From assembly GCA_963978545.1 (NCBI GenBank), contig OZ021721.1, positions 114,031,280 to 114,095,279 on the forward strand: 64,000 nt of DNA, in the 5' to 3' direction. The DNA comes from Linyphia triangularis (Eukaryota; Arthropoda; Arachnida; Araneae; Linyphiidae). The position numbers and the translations under genes were made by a program. How positions within the stretch are numbered: the first letter of the stretch is position 1; each line of letters starts with the position of its first letter. The notes beneath the pieces are model-generated. The model had not been told where the DNA came from. It did not search any database and saw only the letters and a list, made by a program, of their open reading frames with translations. This document shows, in pieces, positions 53,401-64,000 of this stretch.

Positions 53401-55528
53401 ACACCTAAACATTGCATTCATTTGCTAAATCAGTACTGATTTAGGTTAGGCGGTCAATAATGAGTTATCTCGTGGTTGGCAAATTGATTTGCCAACAACG
53501 AGAATATCCGTTGCAAACTACGAGTATTCTCGTGGTTGGCAAATTGATTTGCCAACAACGAGAATATACGTTGCAAACGACGAGTATTCTCGTAGTTGGC
53601 CGCGAATGAATTAAAAAAAAAATAAGAATAAAAAGATAAGGCCATAGTATAAATAGAAAGTTTACCAAGCATCCAGAAAACAGCTGTAAAGCACAGGGAG
53701 CAGCAATCACAGTTAATGCGCACCACTTAACTTCAATTTAGCTTAAGCACACAATTTCCAGATCATGCCTTATGAAATTTAATAACAGTATAAGTAAAAC
53801 ATACTCTGAAGTTTACCTGTGTGCAGTGATCACTTAAAGGCTTGACTGCTTGCACACCTATGTCTATTGTGATGATGTTGATTTCTTCATCAAGAAACTG
53901 TCGTTTCTGATAAAACTTGACGCTTCCCGATTTTTCATTGTCTGTTTGCATAAGGACACTCTGGAAAAGAAAATTGAATTTTAACAGCTATTTTATTGAT
54001 TTGAAATTTATTTTAAATACTATACTTTTTGGAATTTGCACTGAATTTGAAAGACTTTCGGTTAGCTTCCTAATGACTTTTCAGATTTTCAAATGAGAAT
54101 AAGGTCCTAACTTTTGTGTTTATGCAAAGTAGTGTAGATTTTTATTTTAAGATCAAATGTGTTGACTTAATATCAACTTTTAATTTACACTTTTTGAAAG
54201 GGAAAATCGTTTTAAGTCCTATGAAAAATGATATTCCTTAATCACTTCAGCTTTATGAATTACTTGAAACCTTAAAAGTCGTTAAGAAAAGTTTATGCTT
54301 TTGATCATTGTATTAATTTCCAAAATTATATTAGAATTTAATTCTTACTATGCATTTCTAGTTTTCTAAGGTGCAATATGCGCTATATTATACAGAACAA
54401 AAAGGAACAGGATCTGTTCCTCAAGTTACCACTAAATAATAGATGTACTATCAATAAAAATAAAACGAATAGTGGCTTTTACTCTAAGTAGTCGTATCTA
54501 ACTGGATCTTGAAAAGTAGACTTACCTTAACGTTATCTCCTCCTCCATGGTGTGAAGTGGGATTCGTCTGCGTTTCGACATCCGTAATCTCCGGCTCTTC
54601 AGCTTCATCTTCCAGTAGAGTATCCAAATCTTCCTCAGTGAAATGCACTGCATCTGTCTGAACTATCTTATCAGAGAGAGCCGGAGCTTTCCCAACCTAA
54701 GAGAACATCTATTCGTGACTATTTAACAGTAGAATTTGTGCATAAATTTCACTTTCCTATGAAATATAACTGCACAAATTATAAACAAAACATATTTGCA
54801 TTCTGGATAATATTACAAACTACTATAAGCATAGAAGTAATTGCCCAATCGGAAGCCAATGAAAACTCACATATCATATTAAAATAATTTAGTCCAACAG
54901 CTCCTTAAAAGTTTTCTTTAAATATATCTATACCTCAGACGTAAATGACAGTATCAAAATCTCTCCCCCGCCCCCCCAAGTTTTACAGGCAATGGCTGAT
55001 CGAAGAAAAAAATTATTATTTCTCTTTTTGCTATTGTTAGTTCTTTAAAAATGAATACTTTTATTATAAAGCCTTGCAAAAGACAGTATTCAATACCACT
55101 AGAAATAATGCGAAATATATATAATATTAAAATAATAAGTTAAAAAATACTTTGCTATAATAATTTAAATAATAAACTCGATATTAGTATTTTCTCTGTA
55201 TATATACAAATATACAAATATAGATATACAAATTTTTGGAATTGTTCCAAATTTCATCTGCTTGTTTATAATTTAGTATAGAATTTTTATATATAAGTAT
55301 AAGTTTATATATAAGTATATAATTTAAAACCCATTCACAAACAATGTTATTTTAACGGAAAACGAATATCAATATCGTTACCTGAACAGAAGCATCTTTG
55401 GTGCCTAAAAGCCGCAGCCGCTCCTTTATCTGCAGAGCTGTGGGTTGTGGAGTCGTTCCATTCCAGGAGATGACAGCCTTACTGAGCGGGGACACCAGGC
55501 GACTCGCTCGGCTACCACCGCAACCCAT
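21466..55528 (-). CDS. KY: KY/hillarin-type transglutaminase-like protein, 12 coding exons, 790 aa
   Basis: Joined from twelve exons: 55528-55382, 54696-54526, 53960-53817, 49376-49113, 45797-45531, 42626-42511, 42378-42274, 40725-40568, 26600-26480, 26381-26258, 24963-24784, 22041-21466. Every junction has GT/AG and the phases agree, giving 790 residues and a TGA stop. Residues 1-330 are an acidic, low-order region with repeated Q-T-D motifs. About 332-500 is the transglutaminase-like core: GVCKDYCKLF (C393), THAWN (H437) and FIDTTWGTG (D452), the expected Cys-His-Asp triad, followed by the family WQLL motif at 499. Two related Ig-like modules follow (about 519-605 and 645-730), then a Lys/Pro/Glu tail. 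KY and Drosophila hillarin are cytoskeletal proteins linked to muscle or septin/actin structures. Unlike hillarin, no LIM domain is visible. Peptidase activity is inferred only. Orthology to KY versus hillarin needs a phylogeny. Confidence 0.9.
22886..23316. mobile_element. Palindromic element A
   Basis: Two near-perfect inverted arms of about 115 bp (22910-23025 and 23098-23210, containing AAAAAAGCGTGGGGTG and its reverse) enclose a loop of about 75 bp. The outer right arm is partly duplicated. Element B at 34561-35004 is the same sequence in the opposite orientation. Confidence 0.85.
23520..23790. repeat. SINE-like fragment
   Basis: A B-box-like GGGTTCGATTCC (23572-23583) is followed by GGTTGGTTGG and a tail region with CATACATACGTC. 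A complete tRNA head is not visible. Confidence 0.4.
24784..24963 (-). CDS. KY: KY-like gene, coding exon 11
   Basis: 180 nt, phase 0 at both ends, residues 540-599, ending VEGRYYFK, the last strand of the first Ig-like module. The donor is GTACGA. If unspliced, the frame stays open for another 66 codons, to a stop near 24586. Confidence 0.88.
24964..26257 (-). other. Intron 10 of the KY-like gene
   Basis: AT-rich, with poly-T near 25341-25362; no other feature seen. Confidence 0.7.
26258..26381 (-). CDS. KY: KY-like gene, coding exon 10
   Basis: 124 nt, residues 498-539, starting at the family WQLL motif and leading into the first Ig-like module (PYFFDYNMKI). Phase 0 at its 3' end. Intron 9 is only 98 bp. 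Confidence 0.9.
26480..26600 (-). CDS. KY: KY-like gene, coding exon 9
   Basis: 121 nt, residues 458-498, reading FTDHTGKFQQ to ENNYSR. The acceptor is TTATTAAAG and the donor GTAATG. About 90 bp of this exon, with its acceptor, is copied twice more in the tandem array at 26518-28270. Confidence 0.9.
26518..28270. repeat. 589-bp tandem triplication including part of exon 9
   Basis: Unit starts near 26518, 27093 and 27682 are about 589 bp apart (the landmark CCTTTGATTATTAGTAGCAG recurs at 26711, 27300 and 27889). The first unit contains the functional exon 9. Units 2 and 3 carry about 90 bp of it with the acceptor, but the reading ends in TAA right after the WTH residues. Both read LKDPD where the real exon reads LTDPD. 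Confidence 0.9.
28491..28580. repeat. 20-bp minisatellite, four to five copies
   Basis: Unit TGTTTTCTTTTTGTAGTGAA is repeated without change. Confidence 0.9.
29041..30270. repeat. 308-bp satellite-like array, four copies
   Basis: The landmark TATTTTGAATATTATTAAAA recurs at about 29044, 29354, 29661 and 29969. Each unit contains an inverted pair, GAAGGACGAACTCAACAT and (reversed) a near copy about 90 bp away. A partial inverted copy follows at 30280-30320. Confidence 0.85.
31291..31494. mobile_element. Palindromic MITE, about 204 bp
   Basis: Ends CACTGTTAAAAAAATTTGTC and (reversed) CACTGTTAAAAATTTTGTTC with TA on both sides. The arms pair nearly throughout (TGGTTCCCATTTAGCTGCCA and its reverse). 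Confidence 0.8.
32933..33365. repeat. 150-bp tandem repeat, three copies
   Basis: Unit starts at 32941, 33091 and 33241 (ATTAAGTTACATTATATTTT) are exactly 150 bp apart. The units contain CAGACTAGTTTCGCTCGCTG. Confidence 0.9.
33730..35716. mobile_element. TA-flanked TIR element of about 2 kb with nested inner elements
   Basis: The left CAGTACCCCCC, then ACAGAACGATGGCTATATCT, is repeated inverted at the right end, starting CAATACCCCCC. TA flanks both sides. Inside are a second inverted pair, GGGACCGTATAC (33858) and its reverse ending at 35098, and palindrome B. Confidence 0.65.
34561..35004. mobile_element. Palindromic element B (inverse of A)
   Basis: Same family as 22886-23316 in the opposite orientation: arms of at least 115 bp around a loop that is the reverse complement of A's loop. 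Confidence 0.85.
36189..36532. mobile_element. Inverted-repeat element
   Basis: ACCATCGATATCGATAAACA continuing ACTGGATAGACT at the left is matched by its reverse at 36495-36530. A related single end lies at 5145. Confidence 0.6.
36730..36960 (-). pseudogene. Non-LTR retrotransposon reverse transcriptase C-terminus, frameshifted
   Basis: The minus strand reads STRGHAYKLFKSHFNLENRK and, after a frameshift, RVIDKWNNLPDHIVNC. This matches the conserved end of CR1/L2- or Jockey-type reverse transcriptases (RGH..KL.K pattern, then RV...WN.LP). It is an intronic relic. Confidence 0.75.
40568..40725 (-). CDS. KY: KY-like gene, coding exon 8 (catalytic His and Asp)
   Basis: 158 nt, residues 405-458. 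It contains GEDVTHAWNAVFL with H437 and WRFIDTTWGTG with D452, the other two triad residues. The last base begins the Gly458 codon, completed in exon 9 after a 14-kb intron. Confidence 0.92.
40726..42273 (-). other. Intron 7 of the KY-like gene
   Basis: Contains a small MITE at 41170-41280; otherwise AT-rich. Confidence 0.75.
41170..41280. mobile_element. 111-bp MITE with 28-bp inverted ends
   Basis: ACCCATATAGCACACATCCT continuing CCCAGGGA is perfectly inverted at 41253-41280. The core is G/C-rich. Confidence 0.85.
42274..42378 (-). CDS. KY: KY-like gene, coding exon 7 (catalytic Cys)
   Basis: 105 nt, residues 370-405. It continues the core as YDWRYMD and carries REGVCKDYCKLFSEMC, where C393 is the expected nucleophile. 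Intron 6, between this exon and exon 6, is only 132 bp. Confidence 0.92.
42511..42626 (-). CDS. KY: KY-like gene, coding exon 6 (start of the core)
   Basis: 116 nt, entered in phase 0 and ending with two bases of the Thr370 codon. It encodes residues 332-370, ending VRAFFRWIADNIT. This matches the helix that precedes the catalytic Cys in transglutaminase-like proteins (pattern A.A.FRWI..NI.YD). Confidence 0.9.
42731..42991. mobile_element. MITE of about 260 bp
   Basis: Inverted ends GGGCTAGAAATGGAAATGAC and (reversed) GGACTAGAAATGGAAAACGA. A further partial end lies at 42679. It carries a poly-A run and sits about 105 bp upstream of exon 6. Confidence 0.65.
43187..43848. mobile_element. Palindromic element C, 662 bp
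   Basis: Both ends carry ACTGCAATTTTTGGACCCCA (one inverted), and the arms pair inward for about 300 bp. Element D (45835-46495) is the same family in the opposite orientation. Confidence 0.85.
43945..44140 (+). pseudogene. Mariner-like transposase fragment
   Basis: The plus strand reads DDDYIWFTDETHFHLYRRIN, then KQNW, a stop, and IWVSENTSV. This matches the catalytic FTDE.HFHL..NKQN block of arthropod DDE transposases. A stop and loss of both ends make it a relic. Confidence 0.75.
44274..44455 (+). mobile_element. tRNA-derived SINE 1
   Basis: A-box-like TGGCTGTGTGG and B box GGTTCGATTCT (44331-44341), followed by a body ending in an AACCAACCAAC-type tail. Confidence 0.7.
44600..44775 (+). 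mobile_element. tRNA-derived SINE 2
   Basis: A-box-like TATAGTGGTTAG, diverged B box GGGTATGAGTCCC, then GTTAGGCATGGGTGTT, a body shared with SINE 1, and an ACCAACCAA tail. Confidence 0.65.
44880..45441. mobile_element. Small hAT element, 562 bp, exact 8-bp target duplication
   Basis: Ends TAGAGGTCGG and (reversed) CAGAGGTTGG are flanked by identical GTAAACAG at 44872-44879 and 45442-45449. Seven TATCGATA motifs lie inside, clustered towards the two ends. Confidence 0.85.
45531..45797 (-). CDS. KY: KY-like gene, coding exon 5
   Basis: 267 nt, phase 0 at both ends, residues 243-331. It contains AGIQTDND (287-294), an acidic helix-like segment near 246-265, and FKDVDKRALE at the end, which leads into the transglutaminase-like core. 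A 660-bp palindromic transposable element starts only 38 bp upstream of the acceptor. Confidence 0.87.
45835..46495. mobile_element. Palindromic element D, 661 bp (inverse of C)
   Basis: Ends TAGACTGAGAGGCGACTGCA and (reversed) TAGTCCGAGAGGTGACTGCA. Its left half matches the right half of C and vice versa. It begins 38 bp upstream of the exon 5 acceptor. Confidence 0.85.
47927..48094 (-). CDS. Candidate alternative first coding exon of the KY-like gene, 56 codons
   Basis: Within intron 4 an ATG at 48094 opens 56 codons (MAFASHGQLYSYVKGHCYEV and on, ending NRFKFRM), followed by a consensus donor GTGAGT at 47926. An in-frame TAG sits three codons upstream, so the ATG is a plausible start. It ends in phase 0, which fits exon 5, and would give a protein of about 604 residues lacking residues 1-242. 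Base composition is richer in GC than the surrounding intron. An initiator-like TCAGTC lies about 90 bp upstream. No family match is recognised, so it could be a chance open frame. Confidence 0.5.
48770..48960. repeat. Compound trinucleotide microsatellite
   Basis: Two copies of about 84 bp made of GATGAC/AATAAC-type triplets (shared GACTAGGATGATGACT). Open frames here are artefacts. Confidence 0.9.
49113..49376 (-). CDS. KY: KY-like gene, coding exon 4
   Basis: 264 nt, phase 0 at both ends, residues 155-242. It contains ESQTDPV (195-201) in a region with no recognised fold. Higher GC than the flanking introns supports coding. The acceptor TTTTTATTTGCAG and donor GTAGAA are visible. Confidence 0.87.
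52391..52640 (+). mobile_element. tRNA-derived SINE 3
   Basis: The 70-nt head (52391-52460) has seven paired acceptor bases (GTCCAGT with ACTGGGC), a GCGC D-stem, A box TGGCGCAGTGG and B box GGTTCGATCTCC. The anticodon arm is not canonical. A body of about 180 bp follows, so this is a SINE rather than a tRNA gene. Confidence 0.8.
52715..53460. repeat. Diverged 370-bp tandem duplication
   Basis: GTCAAATACGAGATAACTT recurs at 52755 and 53125, and the copies match along their length, ending at ACTGATTTAGGTWAGGC. Confidence 0.8.
53461..53605. repeat. 66-bp repeat of perfect-stem hairpins
   Basis: TTGGCAAATTGATTTGCCAA is palindromic and occurs twice, flanked by CTCGTGG and CAACGAG; a third partial unit follows. 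Confidence 0.85.
53817..53960 (-). CDS. KY: KY-like gene, coding exon 3
   Basis: 144 nt, phase 0 at both ends, residues 107-154. It carries SVLMQTDN (107-114) and a weaker GVQAV (141-145). The acceptor has a good pyrimidine tract (TTTTCTTTTCCAG) and the donor is GTAAAC. Confidence 0.85.
53961..54525 (-). other. Intron 2 of the KY-like gene
   Basis: 565 bp, no feature seen. Confidence 0.8.
54526..54696 (-). CDS. KY: KY-like gene, coding exon 2
   Basis: 171 nt, phase 0 at both ends, encoding residues 50-106. It contains DKIVQTD (58-64), a close match to the LC8 dynein light chain consensus, and TDVETQTN (87-94), a second match. Between them is an acidic stretch rich in Glu and Asp. The donor reads GTAAGT. 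Confidence 0.85.
54697..55381 (-). other. Intron 1 of the KY-like coding region
   Basis: 685 bp, AT-rich with a C-run near 54964; no other feature. Confidence 0.8.
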
Positions 55529-55537
55529 CACACCCAC
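55382..55537 (-). CDS. KY: KY-like gene, first coding exon (start MGCGGS)
   Basis: The start ATG is at 55528-55526 and encodes residues 1-49, beginning Met-Gly-Cys-Gly-Gly-Ser. Gly2 with Ser6 fits an N-myristoylation signal and Cys3 a palmitoylation site, suggesting membrane attachment. The donor follows Gln49 at 55381 (phase 0). Upstream, a pyrimidine-rich stretch ending in AG at 55538-55539 looks like an acceptor, so a non-coding 5' exon probably precedes it. Confidence 0.8.
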
Positions 55538-55544
55538 CTAACAT

Positions 55545-56090
55545 GAAAGAAACCAACTTCAAATACACAACTCAACCCTCACCAGATGATAAATTTAAGA
55601 AACAAGCTTCAAATACATAATTTAACCCTAAAAACATGACACCAACAACAAACCAAATTAAAATACAATACTTAACTCTCACCACATGGCAACATTAAAA
55701 TAAACCAACTTCATACACATAACTCAACCTTCAAAATATGGGAGCATTAATGAAACCAAATTCAAATACATAACTTAACCTTTAAAACATGACACCAACA
55801 ACAAACCAAATTAAAATACAATACTTAACTTTCACCACATGGCAACATTAAATAAACCAACTTCATACACATAACTCAACCTTCAAAATATGGGAGCAGT
55901 AACCGAAACCAAATTCAAATACATAACTTAACCTTCAAAACATGACACCAACAACAAACCAAATTAAAATACAATACTTAACTCTCACCACATGGCAACA
56001 TTAAATAAACCAACTTCATACACATAACTCAACCTTCAAAATATGGGAGCATTAACCGAAATCAAATTCAAATACATAACTTAACCCTCA
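55545..56090. repeat. 154-bp minisatellite, about 3.5 copies
   Basis: CATGACACCAACAACAAACC recurs at 55634, 55788 and 55941. The array begins within about 10 bp of the acceptor of the first coding exon. Confidence 0.85.
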
Positions 56091-56309
56091 GCCACCACAA
56101 GAGAAGACGAATGAAAGTAACTTCAAATAAAGTACTGTTTCCAGTCCTTAAATAAATCAATTTCAATTACCTAATACTTTCCAGCCCTTTTTTCTCTCAT
56201 GTGAAGTTGAAAGAAAAAAAACAAACTAAAATCTGTAAAATTTTTATTAAACTCTCATCACATGAGAATATAAAAGAAATGTAGGTCCAAGGATTCGGTG
56301 TGTACTCAC

Positions 56310-56345
56310 CTTGCCAACTCTTATTACTTGAATATATGTATAAAA
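56310..56345 (-). other. Possible donor end of a non-coding 5' exon
   Basis: The minus strand reads GTTGGCAAG followed by GTGAGTAC at 56309, a near-perfect donor about 770 bp upstream of the acceptor before the start codon. It could end an untranslated first exon. The extent upstream is unknown; a TATA-like stretch lies near 56335-56348. Confidence 0.3.
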
Positions 56346-56697
56346 AGAATAAGAGGAAAGGTAAAGAATGAAGTCAAGTAAAGTAAAATAAAAGATCAAC
56401 CCAATGTAAAAGAAACGCAACAAATTACCAGAGCAAAAAAACGATGCGAGGAATAACATAAAAACAATAAGAAATAAAATAATCAGTCAGAGAAATACGA
56501 TACGTCATCAGAATCTTATCTCAAAGTCAATCAACAAAGAGGTTTTTCTGTAGAAATTGTTGCAAAACTGAATATAAAAATTCGGTTTCCTCGAGAGCTC
56601 AGAGTTTTGAACAAATTTCTTCAGAAAACGCTTATTGTTTTAGGGCTCTTAATTACCTGATTGACATACAGCATTTTTTTTATTATTTCTTGTTGCT

Positions 56698-60830
<4,133 letters not shown>

Positions 60831-61262
60831 CAGTAGAGTCCTGATCATCCGAGTTAATGTGGACCAAGACCAACTCGGATAACCGAAAAACTCGGTTAAA
60901 GCGAAAATTAAAAATAAAATAAATCGTATCGGTTTAAATGTATGTTTTGACAAGTACAAATGTTATACTATAGGTAAACCACATGCAATTAATAATATAT
61001 AGTAATGCTTAAAGAGTTCTCTTACTTAAGCCTTGAGCCTTAAGACCTTTAGCGACGCGATAGGAGGAGCAGTGTCATACAATGAAAAGGAATGTAAACA
61101 TTTTGTTTTCTTGAGTGTTTGAGAGATCAAGTACCAATTTTTTTCGGTACTAGTTTTGACAAAGGAAAATATCAGGCGTAAAAAAAAATTAAAGAAATAT
61201 TATCTGGCTCGGTTAAAGCGGAAACTCTTATAACCGGGGCTCGGATAATCGGGGTTTTACTG
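60831..61262. mobile_element. Tigger/pogo-type MITE, copy 2 (inverted)
   Basis: Starts CAGTAGAGTCCTGATCATCC, ends with the reverse of CAGTAAAACCCCGATTATCC, and is flanked by TA. 432 bp, nearly collinear with the 13.6-kb copy read on the other strand. Confidence 0.88.
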
Positions 61263-64000
61263 TAGTATGTTGAACAATAATCAATATCATTGAGGAAGCT
61301 ACTATATGATGTCCCACTTAATAATCACTTCCTATTATTTTCAAATTATTCTTTGACACAGTTTCAATTGAAATCTTATTGAAATTTATTGTAATGAAAT
61401 AATTTTAATATTAAAGCATTGCTTCAAGTACCAACGTGTTCCCAGGTTGTTTGCAATGAATTTTTCATGACAAAAAAGCTATAAATATGTGTTACCTTTC
61501 TTAAAACATTAATAGAATACAGAATATGGGGAATGCATAAATCAGTTAATTGTAAGAGGAGGGGGAGATTTCCGGGAGGTGTTTTAAGGGGAACTGCCTA
61601 GCATTTATTCCTCGAATGAAAGAAAACGTAGAGATAGCCAGGACTAAAAAATAAAAGAAAATTTTCACGCATATAATTTAAATATGTATTTTTAAATTGC
61701 CTTTTTGAATTGCTGATAAACAAATGAATTAAAATTCTAGAATTAAAAAAAAAAAATTTGATGACATATTATTTGAAGTTTTGGAGTTCTTTTTTACTTT
61801 CAATGATCCATATGTTTACATAGGGGAATGAAAGTATTGCTTACGTCAAAAGAAATTCCACCCCTTTTTTTTATTTGCATTTCTCCAAGTTTTGGAACAT
61901 CCTAACTTCAAAAAAGGGGTTGAGAAAGAAATGTCTGTCGGTGTGTCTGTATGTCACGAATTGACACGAACCACGAATTAACCTACGATGTTCAAATTTT
62001 GTGTATGGGTTAGGGGTGGCCATGGGACTTATCTTTAAAGTTTTCGTCAAAATTGCGCATTGGCGTAAGGTAGTTAGCTGCCTTTGAAAAATCACGTTTT
62101 TCAGTAATATATATATATAAAAAAAGGCTCTAATGATTTTGGCCAAAATTGCTGTTGTAATGCCTATTAAGAAGTTTTAAATGTCCCCACAGGCAAAATT
62201 TTTGCAAAACGGCTATACAGTCGTAAAAAGTTGAAAAACTAATGTCTTCAACACAAAGTTCTCTTTTCTTGAATATCGCTTATAAGCGACCGTTCCCCCC
62301 CCCCCTCTTCTATTTTATTTATAAAAAAGGATAATGTAAGAATTATCGAAAAGTATAACGCCAAAATCGACATTTTGGCGATGTAATTTTTAAAGTCAAA
62401 AATAAGAATTAGTGCCAAAAATATCGCCAACCTGGCAATTTTTTTTCTAAATGAATGAGGAAAATATAAAAATGGTAAATAACACTACTCCACGTCAGTA
62501 TAATTGTGTAATTGAAAGTTGTAGGATGTTCTACATCTCTAGTTTTAAATATCTTAATGATGATTCACAAATATTTAAAATACATTTTTTTAATGAATTT
62601 TTGTGAGTTATTTAATATAAAAATTATAAAATGAATAGTACGTTTTGGACTTATATCGATGACAAATTACTCGAAATTTAAAGAAAACCTAATCTTTAAA
62701 AAAAATTCAAAAATCTTCTTTTATTATAAAATAGTTTATCCAATTACAGTATTTAAAACATATCTATATACCTAAGAAATTTCAGAATTATCCTTTAAAA
62801 ATGCAGATTTAATATTTTGTATCTTCTAATAAGTCGTACAATATGCAATTAAATTAGCGTAGTTGGGTAAAATTATCTATTAAATTTGATAAAATTTTCA
62901 ATGATAAAAATCCCTCAAAAATTCAAAGAATTCAAATATTTTAAATTTATGTAAAACTGATTTAATCCCTACAAATATAAGGACACTTATTATTAAACAT
63001 CTACCTCTAATCTTTTAAGTAAAAAAATATATCTTTTTCGAAACAGCAACTAAAGATCCCACAGCAATCAATTACCTCCCTCTAAATACATTCTAAATCA
63101 TTTAAAATTGTTAGCTGCTGCCTTTTCCCGTTAAATAAAATAATACAAAACATACCTATTTTACGAACGAACGATACGAACTTCTTATTTTATTCTAAAA
63201 ACAAATCTCGCTGTAAAACCAAGTATGGGAATTGAAACTTCATGTTAATGACATTCAGTTTTAGATAATAAAATACCATATAACAGATAGTGAATTAATG
63301 TAAACATGCATAATAACCAAATGAATAACGTACATAAAACAATAATCGCGACTGAGTCATAATCATAACTTATACCTTAGAAGAACAGTAACCCTTTTCT
63401 TTTAAAATTGTCTGAAATGGTGAAGATCTTTTTCTCCTTCCAAACTAATCATGAAGTCTTTTTGGCAAATCTCGATTTATGAATGTATGACCGATTTGTA
63501 GGTGGGGTCTCTTGATGAAAGAAATACCTAATAACATACCGACTGAAAAATGTTTTTAAAAAAATACTTTTCTGATTTCTGGCTGCTATCCAGGAAATAC
63601 GTTGGCTAGCTTTTAAGATAGGTCGCTGTGATTCCTCATGGGAGGCTGGAACTAGGTTACTAAGTGAATATACAGAGCTGTACGGTGACAGAAAATAAAG
63701 GCTTGGAATACAGAAAAAAGACAAATTTATGTCGTTTTCTGGTTGACTGAAGAAATCTGGCAGAATGCAGTAGTAATTTCTCCACAAGATATTTTACAAA
63801 TGTATGGAATGAAAAAAACAAGTTTTGGGTTACTCATTTCCGTAAATTCTAATTAGAATTTTTGTTATCTGCTTGCACTTAGGAAACTGGATGAGATTAA
63901 ATTCATCTAGATTAATTTATTTCAACGAGTGAGCAAAAATAAATTTTAGGTCCTTACATACAGAGAGTACCATACCCAGTCTGTATATAGAATGATTATA
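61263..64000. other. Gene-free flank
   Basis: A GTCTGTCGGTGTGTCTGTATG-type segment at 61930-61960 lies in what looks like an old dispersed repeat (61900-62290). Nothing else is recognised; the 112-codon minus frame at 63449-63787 has no coding support. Confidence 0.5.

Larger units (their letters stand above)
49377..53816 (-). other. Intron 3 of the KY-like gene
   Basis: 49377-52385 is AT-rich with no feature beyond homopolymers. The 3' half holds a SINE and the repeats at 52.7-53.6 kb. Confidence 0.75.

Noticed and set aside
63449..63787. 112-codon minus-strand frame
   Set aside because: No recognisable domain and no codon bias; length is compatible with chance.

Overview
This is eukaryotic nuclear DNA: very AT-rich, with GT-AG introns, microsatellites and layered DNA transposons, LTR elements, tRNA-derived SINEs and non-LTR retrotransposon remains. 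It most resembles an arthropod, probably an arachnid such as a spider. The species is inference; no mitochondrial or rRNA marker is present.

One protein-coding gene is well supported. It lies on the minus strand from about 55.5 kb down to 21.5 kb. I joined twelve coding exons by eye at GT/AG sites; all reading phases agree and give a 790-residue protein. It is a KY (kyphoscoliosis peptidase)/hillarin-type member of the transglutaminase-like superfamily, with Cys-His-Asp residues at C393, H437 and D452 and two Ig-like modules after the core. The N-terminus begins Met-Gly-Cys (a myristoylation/palmitoylation-type start) and carries five Q-T motifs resembling dynein light chain LC8 binding sites. 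A possible alternative first coding exon lies at 47927-48094, inside intron 4.

Layout. 1-13 kb is a nest of transposons: a hAT element with an exact 8-bp target duplication (2175-4999), a Tc1 transposase pseudogene broken just after its start codon by a second hAT element (6167-10963), a solo LTR and a foldback element inside that hAT, then an LTR-element 3' end. 13-21 kb is mostly featureless AT-rich DNA with two TA-flanked MITEs, an odd ATACCT-rich tandem array, a non-LTR retrotransposon scrap and a weak plus-strand three-exon candidate. 21-55.5 kb is the KY-like gene. Its introns hold palindromic elements in inverted pairs around exons, three kinds of tandem array (one duplicating part of exon 9), SINEs and a small hAT element with a perfect target duplication. 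55.5-64 kb is upstream flank with a 154-bp minisatellite, ATCGAT repeats, a long (TA)n tract, another TA-flanked MITE and no convincing gene.

No bacterial-type system, CRISPR array or operon is present. The most interesting signals are the candidate LC8-motif array on phase-0 exons, the alternative first exon, the exon-9 pseudo-exon duplications, and the inverted transposon pairs that could drive exon circularisation.
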